Position numbers and translations under genes: made by a program. From Acerihabitans arboris (GTDB lineage Bacteria; Pseudomonadota; Gammaproteobacteria; Enterobacterales; Enterobacteriaceae), in assembly GCF_010131535.1 (NCBI RefSeq), contig NZ_WUBS01000017.1:1-64000 (forward strand): 64,000 bases of DNA, given 5' to 3'. Under the pieces are notes generated by a model. It had not been told where the DNA came from and did no database searches. It worked only from the letters and a program-made list of their open reading frames with translations. Below, piece after piece: positions 44,859-54,683 of this stretch. Within the stretch, counting starts at the first letter, position 1. Every line of letters begins with the position of its first letter.

Positions 44859-45811
44859 ATCTGATAGTCCAGCGCAGTCTCGAGGGCGTGGGGCGACAGC
44901 ACCTGTTCCTCAATCTCGCTCAGCGAGAGCTGCGGATTGCAGAGCTGGATAAAGCGCCAGGCGTATTTCCGTTGCAGCTGCCCGCGTTTAACCCCCAGCC
45001 AAACGGTGCTGGCTTCAAATAAATGCTCGGCGTTAATGCTGACCAGCCCGATATCGCGCTCGCGGTTATAAGACATATCCGCCAGCAGGCCGACGCCCAG
45101 CCCCAGCTCCACATAGGTTTTAATCACATCGGAATCCTGGGCGCTCAACACCACTTCCGGCTTCAGGCCGGCGGCCTGGAACGCCACGTCCAGCCTGGAA
45201 CGGCCGGTGATGCCGCGCCGGTAGGTGACCAGCGGATACTCGCTCAACGTCTCCAGGGTCAGTTCGCCCTGCTGGGTCAGCGGATGGCCTTCCGGCACCA
45301 GCACCGCGTGATGCCAACGGTAATAAGGAAACGCCGCCAGCTGCTCTTCGCTCATCAGCTTTTCACTGGCAATGCCCACATCCGCCTCGCCCGACTGCAG
45401 CATGGAGACAATCTCCTCGGGGCTGCCCTGGTTCAGCACCAGGCGCACGCGCGGATAAAGCTCGCGGAATTCCTTGATCACTCCCGGCAGACTATAGCGC
45501 GCCTGGGTATGGGTGGTCACGATGGACAGTTCGCCGGAATCGTTATTGGCGAATACATCGGCGATACGGCGAATGTTATTGGCATCGCTTAATATCCGCT
45601 CCGCCACCACCAGCAGGGCTTTACCCGGTTCGGTCATGCCGATTAAACGTTTGCCGCGCCGGATAAATATTTCCACGCCGAGTTCTTCTTCCAGCTCACG
45701 AATATGACGGCTAACGCCGGACTGGGAGGTAAATAACATACTGGCCACGTCGGTCAGGTTATAATTGCACCGGGCGGATTCCCGAATAATACGTAGTTGC
45801 TGAAAGTTCAC
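44855..45811 (-). CDS. cbl: CysB-family regulator Cbl
   Basis: A 318-residue LysR-type activator of the CysB/Cbl pair. It begins VNFQQLRIIRESARCNYNLT, then MLFTSQSGVSRHIRELEEEL in the DNA-binding helix, and the effector domain contains TTHTQARYSLP. In enterobacteria Cbl turns on tau and ssu sulfonate genes when sulfate is short. GTG at 45811 is the start because AGGAGG lies eight bases upstream; the frame is open to 45850 without a ribosome site. It is close to the second sulfur locus and likely controls it and perhaps the first one. Confidence 0.88.
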   Translation of the reverse strand: MNFQQLRIIRESARCNYNLTDVASMLFTSQSGVSRHIRELEEELGVEIFIRRGKRLIGMTEPGKALLVVAERILSDANNIRRIADVFANNDSGELSIVTTHTQARYSLPGVIKEFRELYPRVRLVLNQGSPEEIVSMLQSGEADVGIASEKLMSEEQLAAFPYYRWHHAVLVPEGHPLTQQGELTLETLSEYPLVTYRRGITGRSRLDVAFQAAGLKPEVVLSAQDSDVIKTYVELGLGVGLLADMSYNRERDIGLVSINAEHLFEASTVWLGVKRGQLQRKYAWRFIQLCNPQLSLSEIEEQVLSPHALETALDYQI

Positions 45812-46217
45812 GCGACGCCCCTCCTTTATCTTTAATATAGCTATATTCATACCGAGTAATAACTAAAGGGACAAATAAGAAAAAACGGTAACTTATAGTT
45901 TTTTATACTAAGGAAAATCGCGATAAAGCGCCGGGATAAATATTATTTAAAATATCATTAAAAACAAATGGTTAGAATTTATCTTTTTTATCCAATCCAT
46001 TTTTTCCACGCCAAAGGGCCGGGCTAAAGTCAAAACTTATCTAAGCTTCTGCTTTTTAGCTCTAAAGGCCAAGACCTGCTTTGCCCCCAAGGCATGTTTG
46101 CCGGGCGGGCGTATTGACGAGCCGGGATAAGGAAACAGGCGCGGGGAAACGGCGGGGAGCTCATATCATTGGCGCGGGTTTGCCGGGGATGCCGGCGGGG
46201 GAAGGCCGCCGGGGAAT
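45812..46217. other. Intergenic region between the racemase gene end and cbl
   Basis: About 400 bases. The AT-rich part to about 46000 is the likely cbl promoter region; the GC-rich part next to the racemase stop has no supported gene. Confidence 0.45.
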
Positions 46218-46937
46218 TTACGCCATGGCCGCGCGATCCCGGTGATCCCGCCACAGCCGCGCGGCGGCCCGCGCCAGCGCCCGGGTCGGATCAATGCCGA
46301 TCGATTGCCAAGGCGAGTCGATGGCCGCCAGCGCCGGCGGCACCTCGGTGCAGGCAAGAATCAAGCGCCCGGCGCCGCGCTCCGTCAGCGACGCGGCCAG
46401 CAGGGACAACAGCTCGCCCCCTTTACGCAGTTCGCCGCGTTTTACCGCGTAACAGCCGGGCACAAACCACGCGCGCATTTCCTCCGGCAAAGGCGCCAGC
46501 GTCTGGCCGCCGAGCGCGGTTATGCGCTGCTGGAACCAGCCGGCGTCCAGCGTGCCCTGGGTGGCGATTAACCCGATGCGCTCGCCCTGCACCGGTCGCA
46601 GGCTATCCATGGTGGCGTCGGCGATATGCAGCAGCGGCGCCCGGCTGGCCGCCGCTAGCGCCGCGTACCAGTGGTGGGCGGTATTGCAGGCGATCAGTAT
46701 ATGGCTGGCGCCGGCCCGGTTAAGCTGCGCCAGGCCATACAGCAAATCCGGCAGCGGCGACGGGCCTAAGCCTGCCAGCGCCTGCTGCCGGTCGGCGATT
46801 TGCGGCACATTCCAGGCCACCACCGGCGCATGCTCCTGATCGCGTTGCGCGGGGGTTTCCTGGATGATTTTTTGCATCAGATCGACGGTGGCCAGCGGCC
46901 CCATGCCGCCCAGGATCCCCAACAGGAATGGACTCAT
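46218..46937 (-). CDS. Aspartate/glutamate racemase-family protein
   Basis: A 239-residue cofactor-independent racemase. [19 protein letters not shown] opens the protein. The two catalytic cysteines are in IACNTAHH and LACTEVPPA, both kept. The family racemises Asp or Glu and related acidic amino acids. It overlaps the sulfo-lyase-like gene as ATGA. Cysteate is a sulfonate analogue of aspartate, so racemisation of D-cysteate for the next enzyme is a reasonable inference. Confidence 0.85.
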   Translation of the reverse strand: MSPFLLGILGGMGPLATVDLMQKIIQETPAQRDQEHAPVVAWNVPQIADRQQALAGLGPSPLPDLLYGLAQLNRAGASHILIACNTAHHWYAALAAASRAPLLHIADATMDSLRPVQGERIGLIATQGTLDAGWFQQRITALGGQTLAPLPEEMRAWFVPGCYAVKRGELRKGGELLSLLAASLTERGAGRLILACTEVPPALAAIDSPWQSIGIDPTRALARAAARLWRDHRDRAAMA

Positions 46938-47947
46938 TGCGCCGCCTGTTGCTCCAGCAGCTGGCGATAGCCGAACAGCCCCGCCGAACCGCCGGTATGG
47001 ATAAACACCACGTTTTCACCCTGTTTGAACTGCCCTTTGCGGATCAGATCGATAAGCCCCGCCATGCCTTTGCCGGTATAGACGGGATCTAATAGAATGC
47101 CCTCCAGCCGGGCCAGCAGCCGCAGGGCTTCCAGGGTGCCCGCGGTAGGCAGGCCGTAGCCTTCGCCCACATAGTCGCTGTTAACCGCCACCCGGGCGCG
47201 GTCCAGTTCGCCGCGTGCGCCCAGCAGCTGCCAGGTGCGCGCGGCCAGCGCGTAGACATTTTCCTCCTGCCTGGCCTTGGGCGCGCGCACGCTGATGCCC
47301 AGTACCGGAATGCCGCTGTTGCTGGCCTCCAGGCCGCTGAGCAGTCCGGCCTGGGTGCCGGTGCTGCCGGTGGCATGGACGATATGATCAATACGCAGCC
47401 GCTGTTGGCTGGACTGGTAAAGCAGTTCTTCGGCGCAGGCGACATAGCCGAGCGCGCCGATGGCGTTGGAACCGCCGCCCGGGATCACGTAGGGCCGGCG
47501 GCCCTGGGCGCGCAGGTTGTCGGCCAGGTTTTCCATGGCCAGTTGCATATCGGTGCCGGCCGGCAGATGTTCGACGATGGTGCCGCCAAGCAGGTTATCC
47601 AACAATATATTGCCGGAACGCTGGTATTCCTCGCCGAATTTATCCACCCGCGTCTCCAGCAGCACCTGGGTTTTCAGGCCGAGTTTAGCGGCGCCGGCGA
47701 TAGTCTGGCGCACATGATTGGATTGCGTCGCTCCCTGGGTAATGATCACATCGGCCTCCTGGCGTACGGCGTCGGCCAGCAGGAACTCCAGTTTGCGCGT
47801 TTTATTGCCGCCGCTGGCCAGGCCGGTATTATCGTCACGTTTGATATACAGGGTCGGGCCGCCAAGGTAACGGCTTAAATTGGGTAACGCCTCCAAGGGT
47901 GTCGGGAACTGGCCTAAGGCCAGGCGTGGGAAACGGGCCAGATGCAT
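46934..47947 (-). CDS. PLP-dependent L-cysteate sulfo-lyase / D-cysteine desulfhydrase family (CuyA-like)
   Basis: A 337-residue fold-type II PLP enzyme. [10 protein letters not shown] holds the PLP lysine, [13 protein letters not shown] binds the cofactor phosphate side, and the C-terminal [17 protein letters not shown] is conserved. MHLARFPR at the start, [13 protein letters not shown] and [17 protein letters not shown] resemble CuyA (L-cysteate sulfo-lyase) more than E. coli DcyD, from memory. CuyA converts L-cysteate to pyruvate, ammonia and sulfite; DcyD acts on D-cysteine. The neighbouring Cbl gene and sulfonate-type importer favour cysteate. Confidence 0.8.
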   Translation of the reverse strand: MHLARFPRLALGQFPTPLEALPNLSRYLGGPTLYIKRDDNTGLASGGNKTRKLEFLLADAVRQEADVIITQGATQSNHVRQTIAGAAKLGLKTQVLLETRVDKFGEEYQRSGNILLDNLLGGTIVEHLPAGTDMQLAMENLADNLRAQGRRPYVIPGGGSNAIGALGYVACAEELLYQSSQQRLRIDHIVHATGSTGTQAGLLSGLEASNSGIPVLGISVRAPKARQEENVYALAARTWQLLGARGELDRARVAVNSDYVGEGYGLPTAGTLEALRLLARLEGILLDPVYTGKGMAGLIDLIRKGQFKQGENVVFIHTGGSAGLFGYRQLLEQQAAQ

Positions 47948-47979
47948 AATAGTTTTCCTGGATTAATGAAAGAGAAGAA

Positions 47980-49014
47980 TCAAAAAGTCGCGGCGCCCTG
48001 TTTTTCCAGGGCGGCTAACTGCGCCCAGCTGGTAGCGTCGATGTCAATACCCTCGCGCAGTCGTTGTTCATATTTTTCCTGCTCGGCATCCCCGGGCAAT
48101 AATAAGGCTCCATCCTCGCGGGAACTGCGCACCCAATCCAGCAGGCCGGCGATCTCCTGTTGATAATTGCCCGCCCCCCCCAGTTTTTCCGGGTCGATGA
48201 TAATCGACAGCATGCTGTTGAGGATGCGCTTTTTATCACGGTTGTCATGCCGCTCGGTCATGCCGCCGGTCAGCGCCGCGCCCAGCAGCGAACAGACCAC
48301 CGACAGGCCGGACCCTTTGTGTTCGCCGAACGGCAGCAGCGCGCCGAAAGGTTCCGTCATCAGCCAGCGCGGATCGACGGCGGGCTGGCCCCGATCGTCG
48401 ACAATACAGCCCGGGGCCAACGGCCGGCCGGCGTTCCAGGCCAGCCGCGCCTTATTGCCGGCGATAATACTGGTGGCAAAATCCAGGATCAGCGGATGGC
48501 GGCCGTCCGCAACCGGAATGCCGACGCAAAAAGGGTTGGTGCCCAGGCGCGGCTGTTGTCCCTGCCAGGGCATCACCGGCGAGCGGCTGTTGACATTGGC
48601 GAAGTGGATGGAAACCAGCCCGGCCCGTGCCGCCTGTTCCGCCCAGGCGCCGATACGGCCAAGATGGTGGGCATCGGCCAGGCCGATCACCGCCACGCCA
48701 TATTCCTTTGCCCGCGCTATGCCGGCGGTTATCGCCTGACGGCCCACGACCTGGCCGAAACCCTGGCCGCCGTTAAACGACAGCACGGCGCCGGCGTCAA
48801 GGGTCACCACGGCCTGGGCCTGGGGACGCAGCCCGCCTTCGCTTATGGCGGCAATATAACGCGGCAGCATGGTCACGCCGTGGGAGTCATGGCCTTTCAG
48901 GCAGGCGTCCACCAGGTTATCCGCCACCGTGGCGGCCACGTCCGGCGTAACCTGGATATCCGTCAGCCGGGCGGCGACATAGTCTCTTAAAAAGGGGTGC
49001 TGGAAAATCGGCAC
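47980..49014 (-). CDS. Malate/L-lactate dehydrogenase family (Ldh2) NAD(P)-dependent enzyme
   Basis: A 344-residue member of the Ldh2 family, unrelated to classical lactate dehydrogenase. GHDSHGVTMLPRY is the catalytic motif and GLADAHHLGRIG, PRLGTNPFCVGIP and FGEHKGSGLSV are also diagnostic. Members include sulfolactate dehydrogenases (ComC type), so interconversion of sulfolactate and sulfopyruvate fits this locus; ureidoglycolate, malate and diketogulonate enzymes are alternatives. The start is GTG at 49014 with AGGAGA eight bases before it. It is first in the minus-strand transcript with sulfo-lyase and racemase. Confidence 0.85.
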   Translation of the reverse strand: MPIFQHPFLRDYVAARLTDIQVTPDVAATVADNLVDACLKGHDSHGVTMLPRYIAAISEGGLRPQAQAVVTLDAGAVLSFNGGQGFGQVVGRQAITAGIARAKEYGVAVIGLADAHHLGRIGAWAEQAARAGLVSIHFANVNSRSPVMPWQGQQPRLGTNPFCVGIPVADGRHPLILDFATSIIAGNKARLAWNAGRPLAPGCIVDDRGQPAVDPRWLMTEPFGALLPFGEHKGSGLSVVCSLLGAALTGGMTERHDNRDKKRILNSMLSIIIDPEKLGGAGNYQQEIAGLLDWVRSSREDGALLLPGDAEQEKYEQRLREGIDIDATSWAQLAALEKQGAATF

Positions 49015-49309
49015 GTTTTATTCTCCTGCCTTAAGGCGGTGTATAACTCTATTTGGCATGGCGTTATTGCCCTGCGTGGTTGTCGTCACTATATCGCCGA
49101 AGAACTTGTCGCCAAACGACAAGAATTAACTATGGATAGACGAAAATTAACTTTAGGCCAATTTTACCAATGCCGAAAATAAACTAAATAAAGTCAAATA
49201 TCGCATAAACATCTGCTTCTAATTTATTCCAAAAAACACTTTAACAATTTGGGTCGCATCAATTTATGATAGAGCGAATAATATGCCTCACTATTTTGGG
49301 ATAACATGA
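49015..49309. promoter_or_regulatory. Divergent control region of the second sulfur locus
   Basis: A 295-bp AT-rich gap between the start of the dehydrogenase gene (minus) and the binding-protein gene (plus). The arrangement matches Cbl/CysB-controlled divergent promoters, but I could not define a binding site by eye. Confidence 0.5.
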
Positions 49310-50314
49310 ATGAATGCACTTTTTAAAGGCATCGGCATTGTTGCCGCCTTCGGTTTATTGTTTGGCACTGCCCCGGCGCGGGCGGAGGGAACCATCAGTA
49401 TCGCGCAGCAGTTTGGCATCGGTTATCTGATCCTGGATGTGGTGCGCGACCAGAAGCTGATTGAGAAACACGGTAAAGAACAGGGCCTGGACATCAAGGT
49501 GGACTGGCATAGCATCTCCGGCGCCACCGCGATGAACGAGGCTTTGCTGACCGGCGCGCTGGACGTGGCTTCCGCCGGGGTGCCGCCGGCGCTGACCGTG
49601 TGGGACCGTACGCGCGGCAAACAGAATGTCAAGGCGGTGGCCGCGCTCGGCTCGATGCCCAACTATCTGCTGAGCAATAATCCGGCGGTGAAAAGCGTTC
49701 GCGATTTGACCGATAAAGACCGGATCGCCGTTCCCGCCGCCGGGGTGGGTTTTCAATCCCGCACCCTGCAAATCGAAACCGCCCGCCTGTACGGCAACGC
49801 GGAATATAAAAAATTCGATAACATTACCCTCAGCCTGCCGCATCCCGACGCCACCAGCGCGCTTATCTCCGGCGGCGCGGAAATCACCGCTCATTTCTCC
49901 AGCCCGCCGTTCCAGTACCAGGCGCTGGAACATCCCAATATCCATAAGATCCTGAGCTCTTACGATGTGCTCGGCGGCAAAGGCAGTTTTAACCTGCTGT
50001 ACGCCACCGAAAAGTTCCATGACGAAAACCCGAAGACCTACCGTGCTTTTTTCGACGCCCTGGCCGAGGCGGAGCAGATTATCAAAGCGGATAAAAACGC
50101 GGCGGCCAAGACCTATATCCGCGTAGAGCAGTCCCATCTGCCGCTGGAGCTTATCGAGAAGATTGTCAACGATCCGGAAAATGACTTTACCATCGCGCCG
50201 CAGAAGACCTTTGTTTACGCGGAGAAACTGCATGAGCTGGGTATCCTGAAAAACAGCGCCGGCTCGTGGAAGGATTACTTTTTCCCCGAAGCCTACGCCC
50301 TGCCCGGCAGTTGA
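49310..50314 (+). CDS. ABC transporter periplasmic binding protein, sulfonate/nitrate (SsuA/TauA) type, 1
   Basis: A 334-residue exported protein. GIVAAFGLLFGTAPARAEG is a signal peptide. The mature protein resembles NMT1/SsuA-like proteins: ISGATAMNEALLTGALDVAS and SALISGGAEITAHFSSPPF. It leads an operon with ATPase and permease. The substrate is inferred from the neighbouring enzymes to be a sulfonated acid such as cysteate or sulfolactate. Confidence 0.86.
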   Translation: MNALFKGIGIVAAFGLLFGTAPARAEGTISIAQQFGIGYLILDVVRDQKLIEKHGKEQGLDIKVDWHSISGATAMNEALLTGALDVASAGVPPALTVWDRTRGKQNVKAVAALGSMPNYLLSNNPAVKSVRDLTDKDRIAVPAAGVGFQSRTLQIETARLYGNAEYKKFDNITLSLPHPDATSALISGGAEITAHFSSPPFQYQALEHPNIHKILSSYDVLGGKGSFNLLYATEKFHDENPKTYRAFFDALAEAEQIIKADKNAAAKTYIRVEQSHLPLELIEKIVNDPENDFTIAPQKTFVYAEKLHELGILKNSAGSWKDYFFPEAYALPGS

Positions 50315-50344
50315 GTCGCCGGGATCCCGAGTTAAAGGAAACAC

Positions 50345-51202
50345 ATGATGACATTACATATCCAGCAGGCTCCAGATGGCGCGCCGCTGTTGCGGGTCGG
50401 CGCGTTGAATCTTGAATATCGCACGCACCATCGCGTCGTGCGGGCCACCCATGATGTCAGTTTTGATGTCTTTCCGGCCGACCGGTTCGTGCTGCTCGGG
50501 CCGTCGGGCTGCGGCAAATCGAGCCTGCTGAAGGCGGTCGGCGGTTTCCTGCCGGCCATGAGCGGCAGCATAATGCTGGATGGGGAACGCGTCACGCAGC
50601 CTGGCCCGGACCGTCTGATGGTGTTTCAGGAATTCGATCAGTTGCCGCCCTGGAAAACCGTCTTGGAAAACGTCATGTTCCCGCTGCTGGCGAGCGGCAA
50701 GGCCCGGCGGGCGGAAGCCCGCGAGCGTGCCGGTTATTTCCTCGACAAGGTCGGCCTGGCGGCCTTTGCCGACGCCTATCCTCATACCCTGTCGGGCGGC
50801 ATGAAGCAGCGGGTGGCCATTGCCCGGGCGCTGGCCATGGAACCCAAGGTGCTGCTGATGGACGAACCCTTCGCCGCCCTAGACGCCCTGACGCGGCGCA
50901 AAATGCAGGAAGAGCTACTGGCGCTGTGGGAAGAGGTGCGCTTTACGCTGTTATTCGTTACCCATTCCATAGAGGAAGCGCTGGTAGTGGGCAGCCGCAT
51001 ACTGCTGCTGTCGCCTCATCCGGGCCGGGTGCGGGCGGAGATCAATAGTCACCAGTTCGGCATCAACGATGTTGGCGGCGGCGACTTCCAGCACACCGCC
51101 CAGCGCATCCACGATGTGTTGTTCAGCGATCCCGCGGCGGCGCAGCCTGACCGGGACGCGGTGGCCAAACCCCGGTTTAAAGTCGTCGGCGGCGCCAGGT
51201 GA
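50345..51202 (+). CDS. ABC transporter ATP-binding protein, SsuB/TauB type
   Basis: A 285-residue single-cassette ATPase: Walker A GPSGCGKSS, Q-loop in VFQEFDQLPPWKTVLENV, signature LSGGMKQR, Walker B VLLMDEPFAALD. The sequence is typical of taurine/sulfonate/nitrate importers. Two ATG codons in tandem follow AAAGGA. It works with the permease at 51243. Confidence 0.9.
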   Translation: MMTLHIQQAPDGAPLLRVGALNLEYRTHHRVVRATHDVSFDVFPADRFVLLGPSGCGKSSLLKAVGGFLPAMSGSIMLDGERVTQPGPDRLMVFQEFDQLPPWKTVLENVMFPLLASGKARRAEARERAGYFLDKVGLAAFADAYPHTLSGGMKQRVAIARALAMEPKVLLMDEPFAALDALTRRKMQEELLALWEEVRFTLLFVTHSIEEALVVGSRILLLSPHPGRVRAEINSHQFGINDVGGGDFQHTAQRIHDVLFSDPAAAQPDRDAVAKPRFKVVGGAR

Positions 51203-51242
51203 TCGCTGTTTATGTAACACCACAATGCCAGGAATTTCTGCC

Positions 51243-52109
51243 ATGAGCATGCATCCACCCATTCGTCCAGAGTATCAGCTGGAACTGCCGCCGATTGCCG
51301 AGCTGAGCCTGGCAACGCCGCTGCCGTGGCCCACGCGGCTGTGGAACCGGGCCTGGCTGCGCAAGTCGGTTATTCTGCTGGTGCTGATTGCCCTGTGGGA
51401 AGGCGCGGCCCGCTGGCAAAACAATGATTTGTTATTACCCGGTTTTATCCAGACCTTTACCGCCTTCGCGCAGGATATGGCCAGCGGGGAACTGCCGGCC
51501 AAAATCGGCATGTCGCTCGGCACCCTGGTAAAAGGCTACGCGATCGGCACCGTGCTGGCGCTGGCGTTAAGCTCGCTGGCGGTATCGACGCGCGTCGGCC
51601 GGGATATATTAGGCACCCTGACCTCGATGTTTAACCCCTTGCCCGCCATCGCCCTGCTGCCGCTGTCGCTGCTGTGGTTCGGCCTGGGGGAAAACAGCCT
51701 GATTTTTGTGCTGGTGCATTCGGTGATGTGGCCGATGGCGGTAAATACCTATACCGGTTTCCTGGGCGTTTCCGACACCCTGCGCATGACCGGCCGCAAC
51801 TACGGGCTACGGGGCCTGCGGTACGTCTGGCATATCCTGATCCCCGCCGCCCTGCCCTCCATCCTGTCCGGCCTGAAAATCGGCTGGGCCTTTGCGTGGC
51901 GTACCCTGATTGCCGCCGAGCTGGTGTTCGGCGCGTCGAGCGGTAAAGGCGGCTTGGGCTGGTACATTTTCCAGAATCGCAACGAACTCTATACCGACCG
52001 GGTGTTTGCCGGGCTGATCTCGGTGATCATCATCGGTTTATTGGTCGAAGGCCTGATTTTTACCACGCTTGAGCGGGTTACCGTCAAGCGGTGGGGCATG
52101 CAGAAATAG
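51243..52109 (+). CDS. ABC transporter permease, SsuC/TauC type
   Basis: A 288-residue inner-membrane protein with about six helices; ALPSILSGLKIGWAFAWRTL is the EAA loop of this family. ATG at 51243 has AGGA nine bases upstream; the open frame extends to 51069 across the end of the ATPase gene but without a ribosome site. Confidence 0.88.
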   Translation: MSMHPPIRPEYQLELPPIAELSLATPLPWPTRLWNRAWLRKSVILLVLIALWEGAARWQNNDLLLPGFIQTFTAFAQDMASGELPAKIGMSLGTLVKGYAIGTVLALALSSLAVSTRVGRDILGTLTSMFNPLPAIALLPLSLLWFGLGENSLIFVLVHSVMWPMAVNTYTGFLGVSDTLRMTGRNYGLRGLRYVWHILIPAALPSILSGLKIGWAFAWRTLIAAELVFGASSGKGGLGWYIFQNRNELYTDRVFAGLISVIIIGLLVEGLIFTTLERVTVKRWGMQK

Positions 52110-52184
52110 CCTGGCACCCTGGTGTCCGGGCGCATCGGCGCAGACCCGCGCCGATCGTGTCGGCAGGATAAGGAGACGCATATC

Positions 52185-53369
52185 GTGATTGTGGTTAAAG
52201 CACCCCAGAATTACCTGAACGAGGCGGGACTGATTAAACGCATCGGCGAATTTGTCGCGCCGATAACGCGCGATCGGGTGATGATCATCACCAGTCCCCG
52301 CGCCTGGCAGGCGACGCGGCAGGCCCTGGAGACCAGTTTCGGCGACCAGGGCATTAGCTGCCAGCACTATTTTCTACAGGGCGAATGCACTCGCGCCACC
52401 ATCGGCGCCTTTAGCGCGCAGGCGGCGGCCCAGGGCATCCGGCTGGTTATCGGCATCGGCGGCGGTAAAGTGCTGGATACGGCCAAGGGCATTGCCGAAT
52501 CCAGCGGGCGGCTGCCGCTGATTACCGTGCCCACCATTGCCGCCACCTGCGCCGCCTGGTCGCCCATCTCGGTGTTATACACCGAGGCCGGCGGCCACCT
52601 GAACTCCATGCCCTTGCAGCGCACGCCGGAATGGGTGCTGGTGGACAGCGGCATTATCGCCGCCACGCCGGTGCGCTACCTGAAAGCCGGCATCGTGGAC
52701 GCGCTGGCCAAATGGTATGAGTTCGAGCCTTACCTGCGCCGGGACGACAGCAGCCTGTCGCTGGCGCTCAAGGCGCAGGCGGCCAGGCTGGCGCTGGATA
52801 TCTTTGAACAGTCGGGGGCGCAGGCGCTGGCCGATAACGAGGCCGGCGTCGCCACGCCGGTGTTCGTAAAGGTGGTGGACGCGGTGATTGCCCTGGCCGG
52901 CATGGCCAATAGCATGCGCGATGAATTTCCCCGCATCGGCATCGCCCATGCGGTACACAACAGCATGACCTACCATCCCGATCTGCATGGTTTTTTGCAT
53001 GGCGAACTGGTGGGATTCGGGCTGGTGGTCCAGTCCTTCCTGGATGAGGACCGGCCGCAGGCGCAGGACCATTTACTGCAGTTGCTGAGATCGTTTTCCA
53101 CGCCGCTGACCCTGCGTCAGCTGGGCGTGGCCGGATCGGTTGCCGAGCGGATTAAACAGATTGCCCTGGGGATAAAGATTTCCCAGGACAACGCGGCGCG
53201 GCTGCCTTTTGCATTGGGCACGGAGCGCATTGAGCGGGCGCTGGCGCAAACCGCCCGGCTTGACGAGCCCGATGCCGGGCGGGATCAGCTCAGCCCGCTA
53301 CCGGCGCCAAACGCCGCGCTGTTCGAGCCGCGCCCGGGATATCGTGCCGGGACGCGGGCCAGGGCATAA
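52185..53369 (+). CDS. Iron-containing / glycerol-dehydrogenase-like alcohol dehydrogenase
   Basis: A 394-residue group III (GldA-like) dehydrogenase. GIGGGKVLDTAKGIAE binds NAD, VPTIAATCAAWSPISVLYTE follows, and metal ligands are expected in DALAKWYE, GIAHAVHNSMTYHP and LHGFLHGE. GTG at 52185 is the likely start since AAGGAG is just upstream. Within a sulfonate locus it might oxidise a hydroxyalkane-sulfonate such as a sulfopropanediol or isethionate-like alcohol. The substrate is inferred only. Confidence 0.83.
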   Translation: MIVVKAPQNYLNEAGLIKRIGEFVAPITRDRVMIITSPRAWQATRQALETSFGDQGISCQHYFLQGECTRATIGAFSAQAAAQGIRLVIGIGGGKVLDTAKGIAESSGRLPLITVPTIAATCAAWSPISVLYTEAGGHLNSMPLQRTPEWVLVDSGIIAATPVRYLKAGIVDALAKWYEFEPYLRRDDSSLSLALKAQAARLALDIFEQSGAQALADNEAGVATPVFVKVVDAVIALAGMANSMRDEFPRIGIAHAVHNSMTYHPDLHGFLHGELVGFGLVVQSFLDEDRPQAQDHLLQLLRSFSTPLTLRQLGVAGSVAERIKQIALGIKISQDNAARLPFALGTERIERALAQTARLDEPDAGRDQLSPLPAPNAALFEPRPGYRAGTRARA

Positions 53370-53378
53370 CCGCCCGCT

Positions 53379-54380
53379 TTATTCCTGCGGCAGGAAGTCG
53401 TTGGTGTAGTATTGGGCGGCGGGCAGCGTCTGCTTGACGATGCCTACCCCGGTAATAGCGGTCAGCAGCGCGCTCCAGGCGTCGTCGTTCAGCCTGAGCT
53501 GATCCTTGTCCGGTTTACCCAGTATCGCCATGGTGTCCTGCCACTGCTGTTGCACAAAAGCGGGATCGTAGGCTTTGCTGTACTGGGCGGCAAACGCCGC
53601 GGTACCCTCGTCCGGATGCTCAATGGCATAACGGATGCTTTTGGCGGTGGCGCGCATAAAGGCCTTGGCCAACTCGGGATTTTTCTTCAGCCACTGCTGG
53701 TTGCCGGCAAACATAAAGATCGGCGTATCGGGCACGCCGTGCGCCGTGGCCGCCAGGAATTCCGGTTTTTGCCCGGTAGTCACGGCAATTTCCGTTCCTT
53801 CGGCGTTGGTAATGCCGGTGGTGGCGTCGACACGATTTTGCAGCAGCAGGGGCACCGTATCATCCGCGGCGGCGACCATTTGCACATCGTCCAGCGTCAT
53901 GCCGGCGCTTTTCAGCACCAGGGATAGCTGTGCCTTGGTCCAGGCGTCGTTATAGATGCCGATTTTCTTACCTTTCAGCTCCCTGACGGTTACCGGATGG
54001 CCCTGCGGGGTAAAGATGCCCCAGTTATTGCCGCTGCCATAGCGACCGATGGCGATCACCGGGGCGCCCTGCTCCTTGGCGAAGATAATATCCATCACCG
54101 TGGTAAACGCCACGTCGGCGCGGCCGGTGCCGAGGAATTTCATGGTATCGGCCACCGTGGGCGGCGCGACGATATTCAGATCGATACCTTCTTCCAGGTA
54201 AAAGCCCTTGGCTTTACCCAGCGTCCAGGGGATCCAGAAGCCGTCCGCCACCGGCCATTCCTGGACAAAGGTGACCTTGGCCGGTGTCGGCGCCGCCTGC
54301 GCCGCGAAGGCGGCGGCCAACGTCGTCATCAGTACCGCTGCGCAGAGCGACGCGCGACGAAATAATGCAGATAGTCTCAT
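53379..54380 (-). CDS. ABC transporter periplasmic binding protein (NMT1/SsuA-like), 2
   Basis: A 333-residue exported binding protein. ASLCAAVLMTTLAAAFAAQA is the signal peptide. KVTFVQEWPVADGFWIPWTL and RADVAFTTVMDIIFAKEQGA resemble the THI5/NMT1 group. It is convergent with the dehydrogenase gene and has no permease of its own nearby, so it may share the importer at 50-52 kb or belong to one elsewhere. Confidence 0.83.
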   Translation of the reverse strand: MRLSALFRRASLCAAVLMTTLAAAFAAQAAPTPAKVTFVQEWPVADGFWIPWTLGKAKGFYLEEGIDLNIVAPPTVADTMKFLGTGRADVAFTTVMDIIFAKEQGAPVIAIGRYGSGNNWGIFTPQGHPVTVRELKGKKIGIYNDAWTKAQLSLVLKSAGMTLDDVQMVAAADDTVPLLLQNRVDATTGITNAEGTEIAVTTGQKPEFLAATAHGVPDTPIFMFAGNQQWLKKNPELAKAFMRATAKSIRYAIEHPDEGTAAFAAQYSKAYDPAFVQQQWQDTMAILGKPDKDQLRLNDDAWSALLTAITGVGIVKQTLPAAQYYTNDFLPQE

Positions 54381-54683
54381 TAATCTTTTCCCTTAAGCCA
54401 TGATGGGGCCGTTCCCCGACGGGGTCATGCGCGACGTGGACTAACGGAGCATGTCCGCCGCGCCACCTATGTAGAATAGTGGATACTCATCGTTTTTGTC
54501 GTGGTTTTTAAACCGTTACAAATGACAAGGATATAGCGGGGTTTTTAGCTTAAAATGCTACTTTCACCCGGAATGGCACTAAACAGCCGGAATTTCTAAC
54601 TGGTAAACAGAATACTCTGATAGCCGGCGGGGGCAGATTCAAGGAAAATCCTCTTTTATTAAAAATAACAGAGGGCAAAGACA
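54381..54683. other. Intergenic region between divergent genes
   Basis: About 300 bases. It should hold the promoter of the second binding protein and that of the small ORF at 54684. No other gene is supported. Confidence 0.45.

Noticed and set aside
49355-50344. Minus-strand open frame (329 codons) opposite the sulfonate-type binding protein
   Set aside because: Shadow; the plus frame has a signal peptide and operon context.
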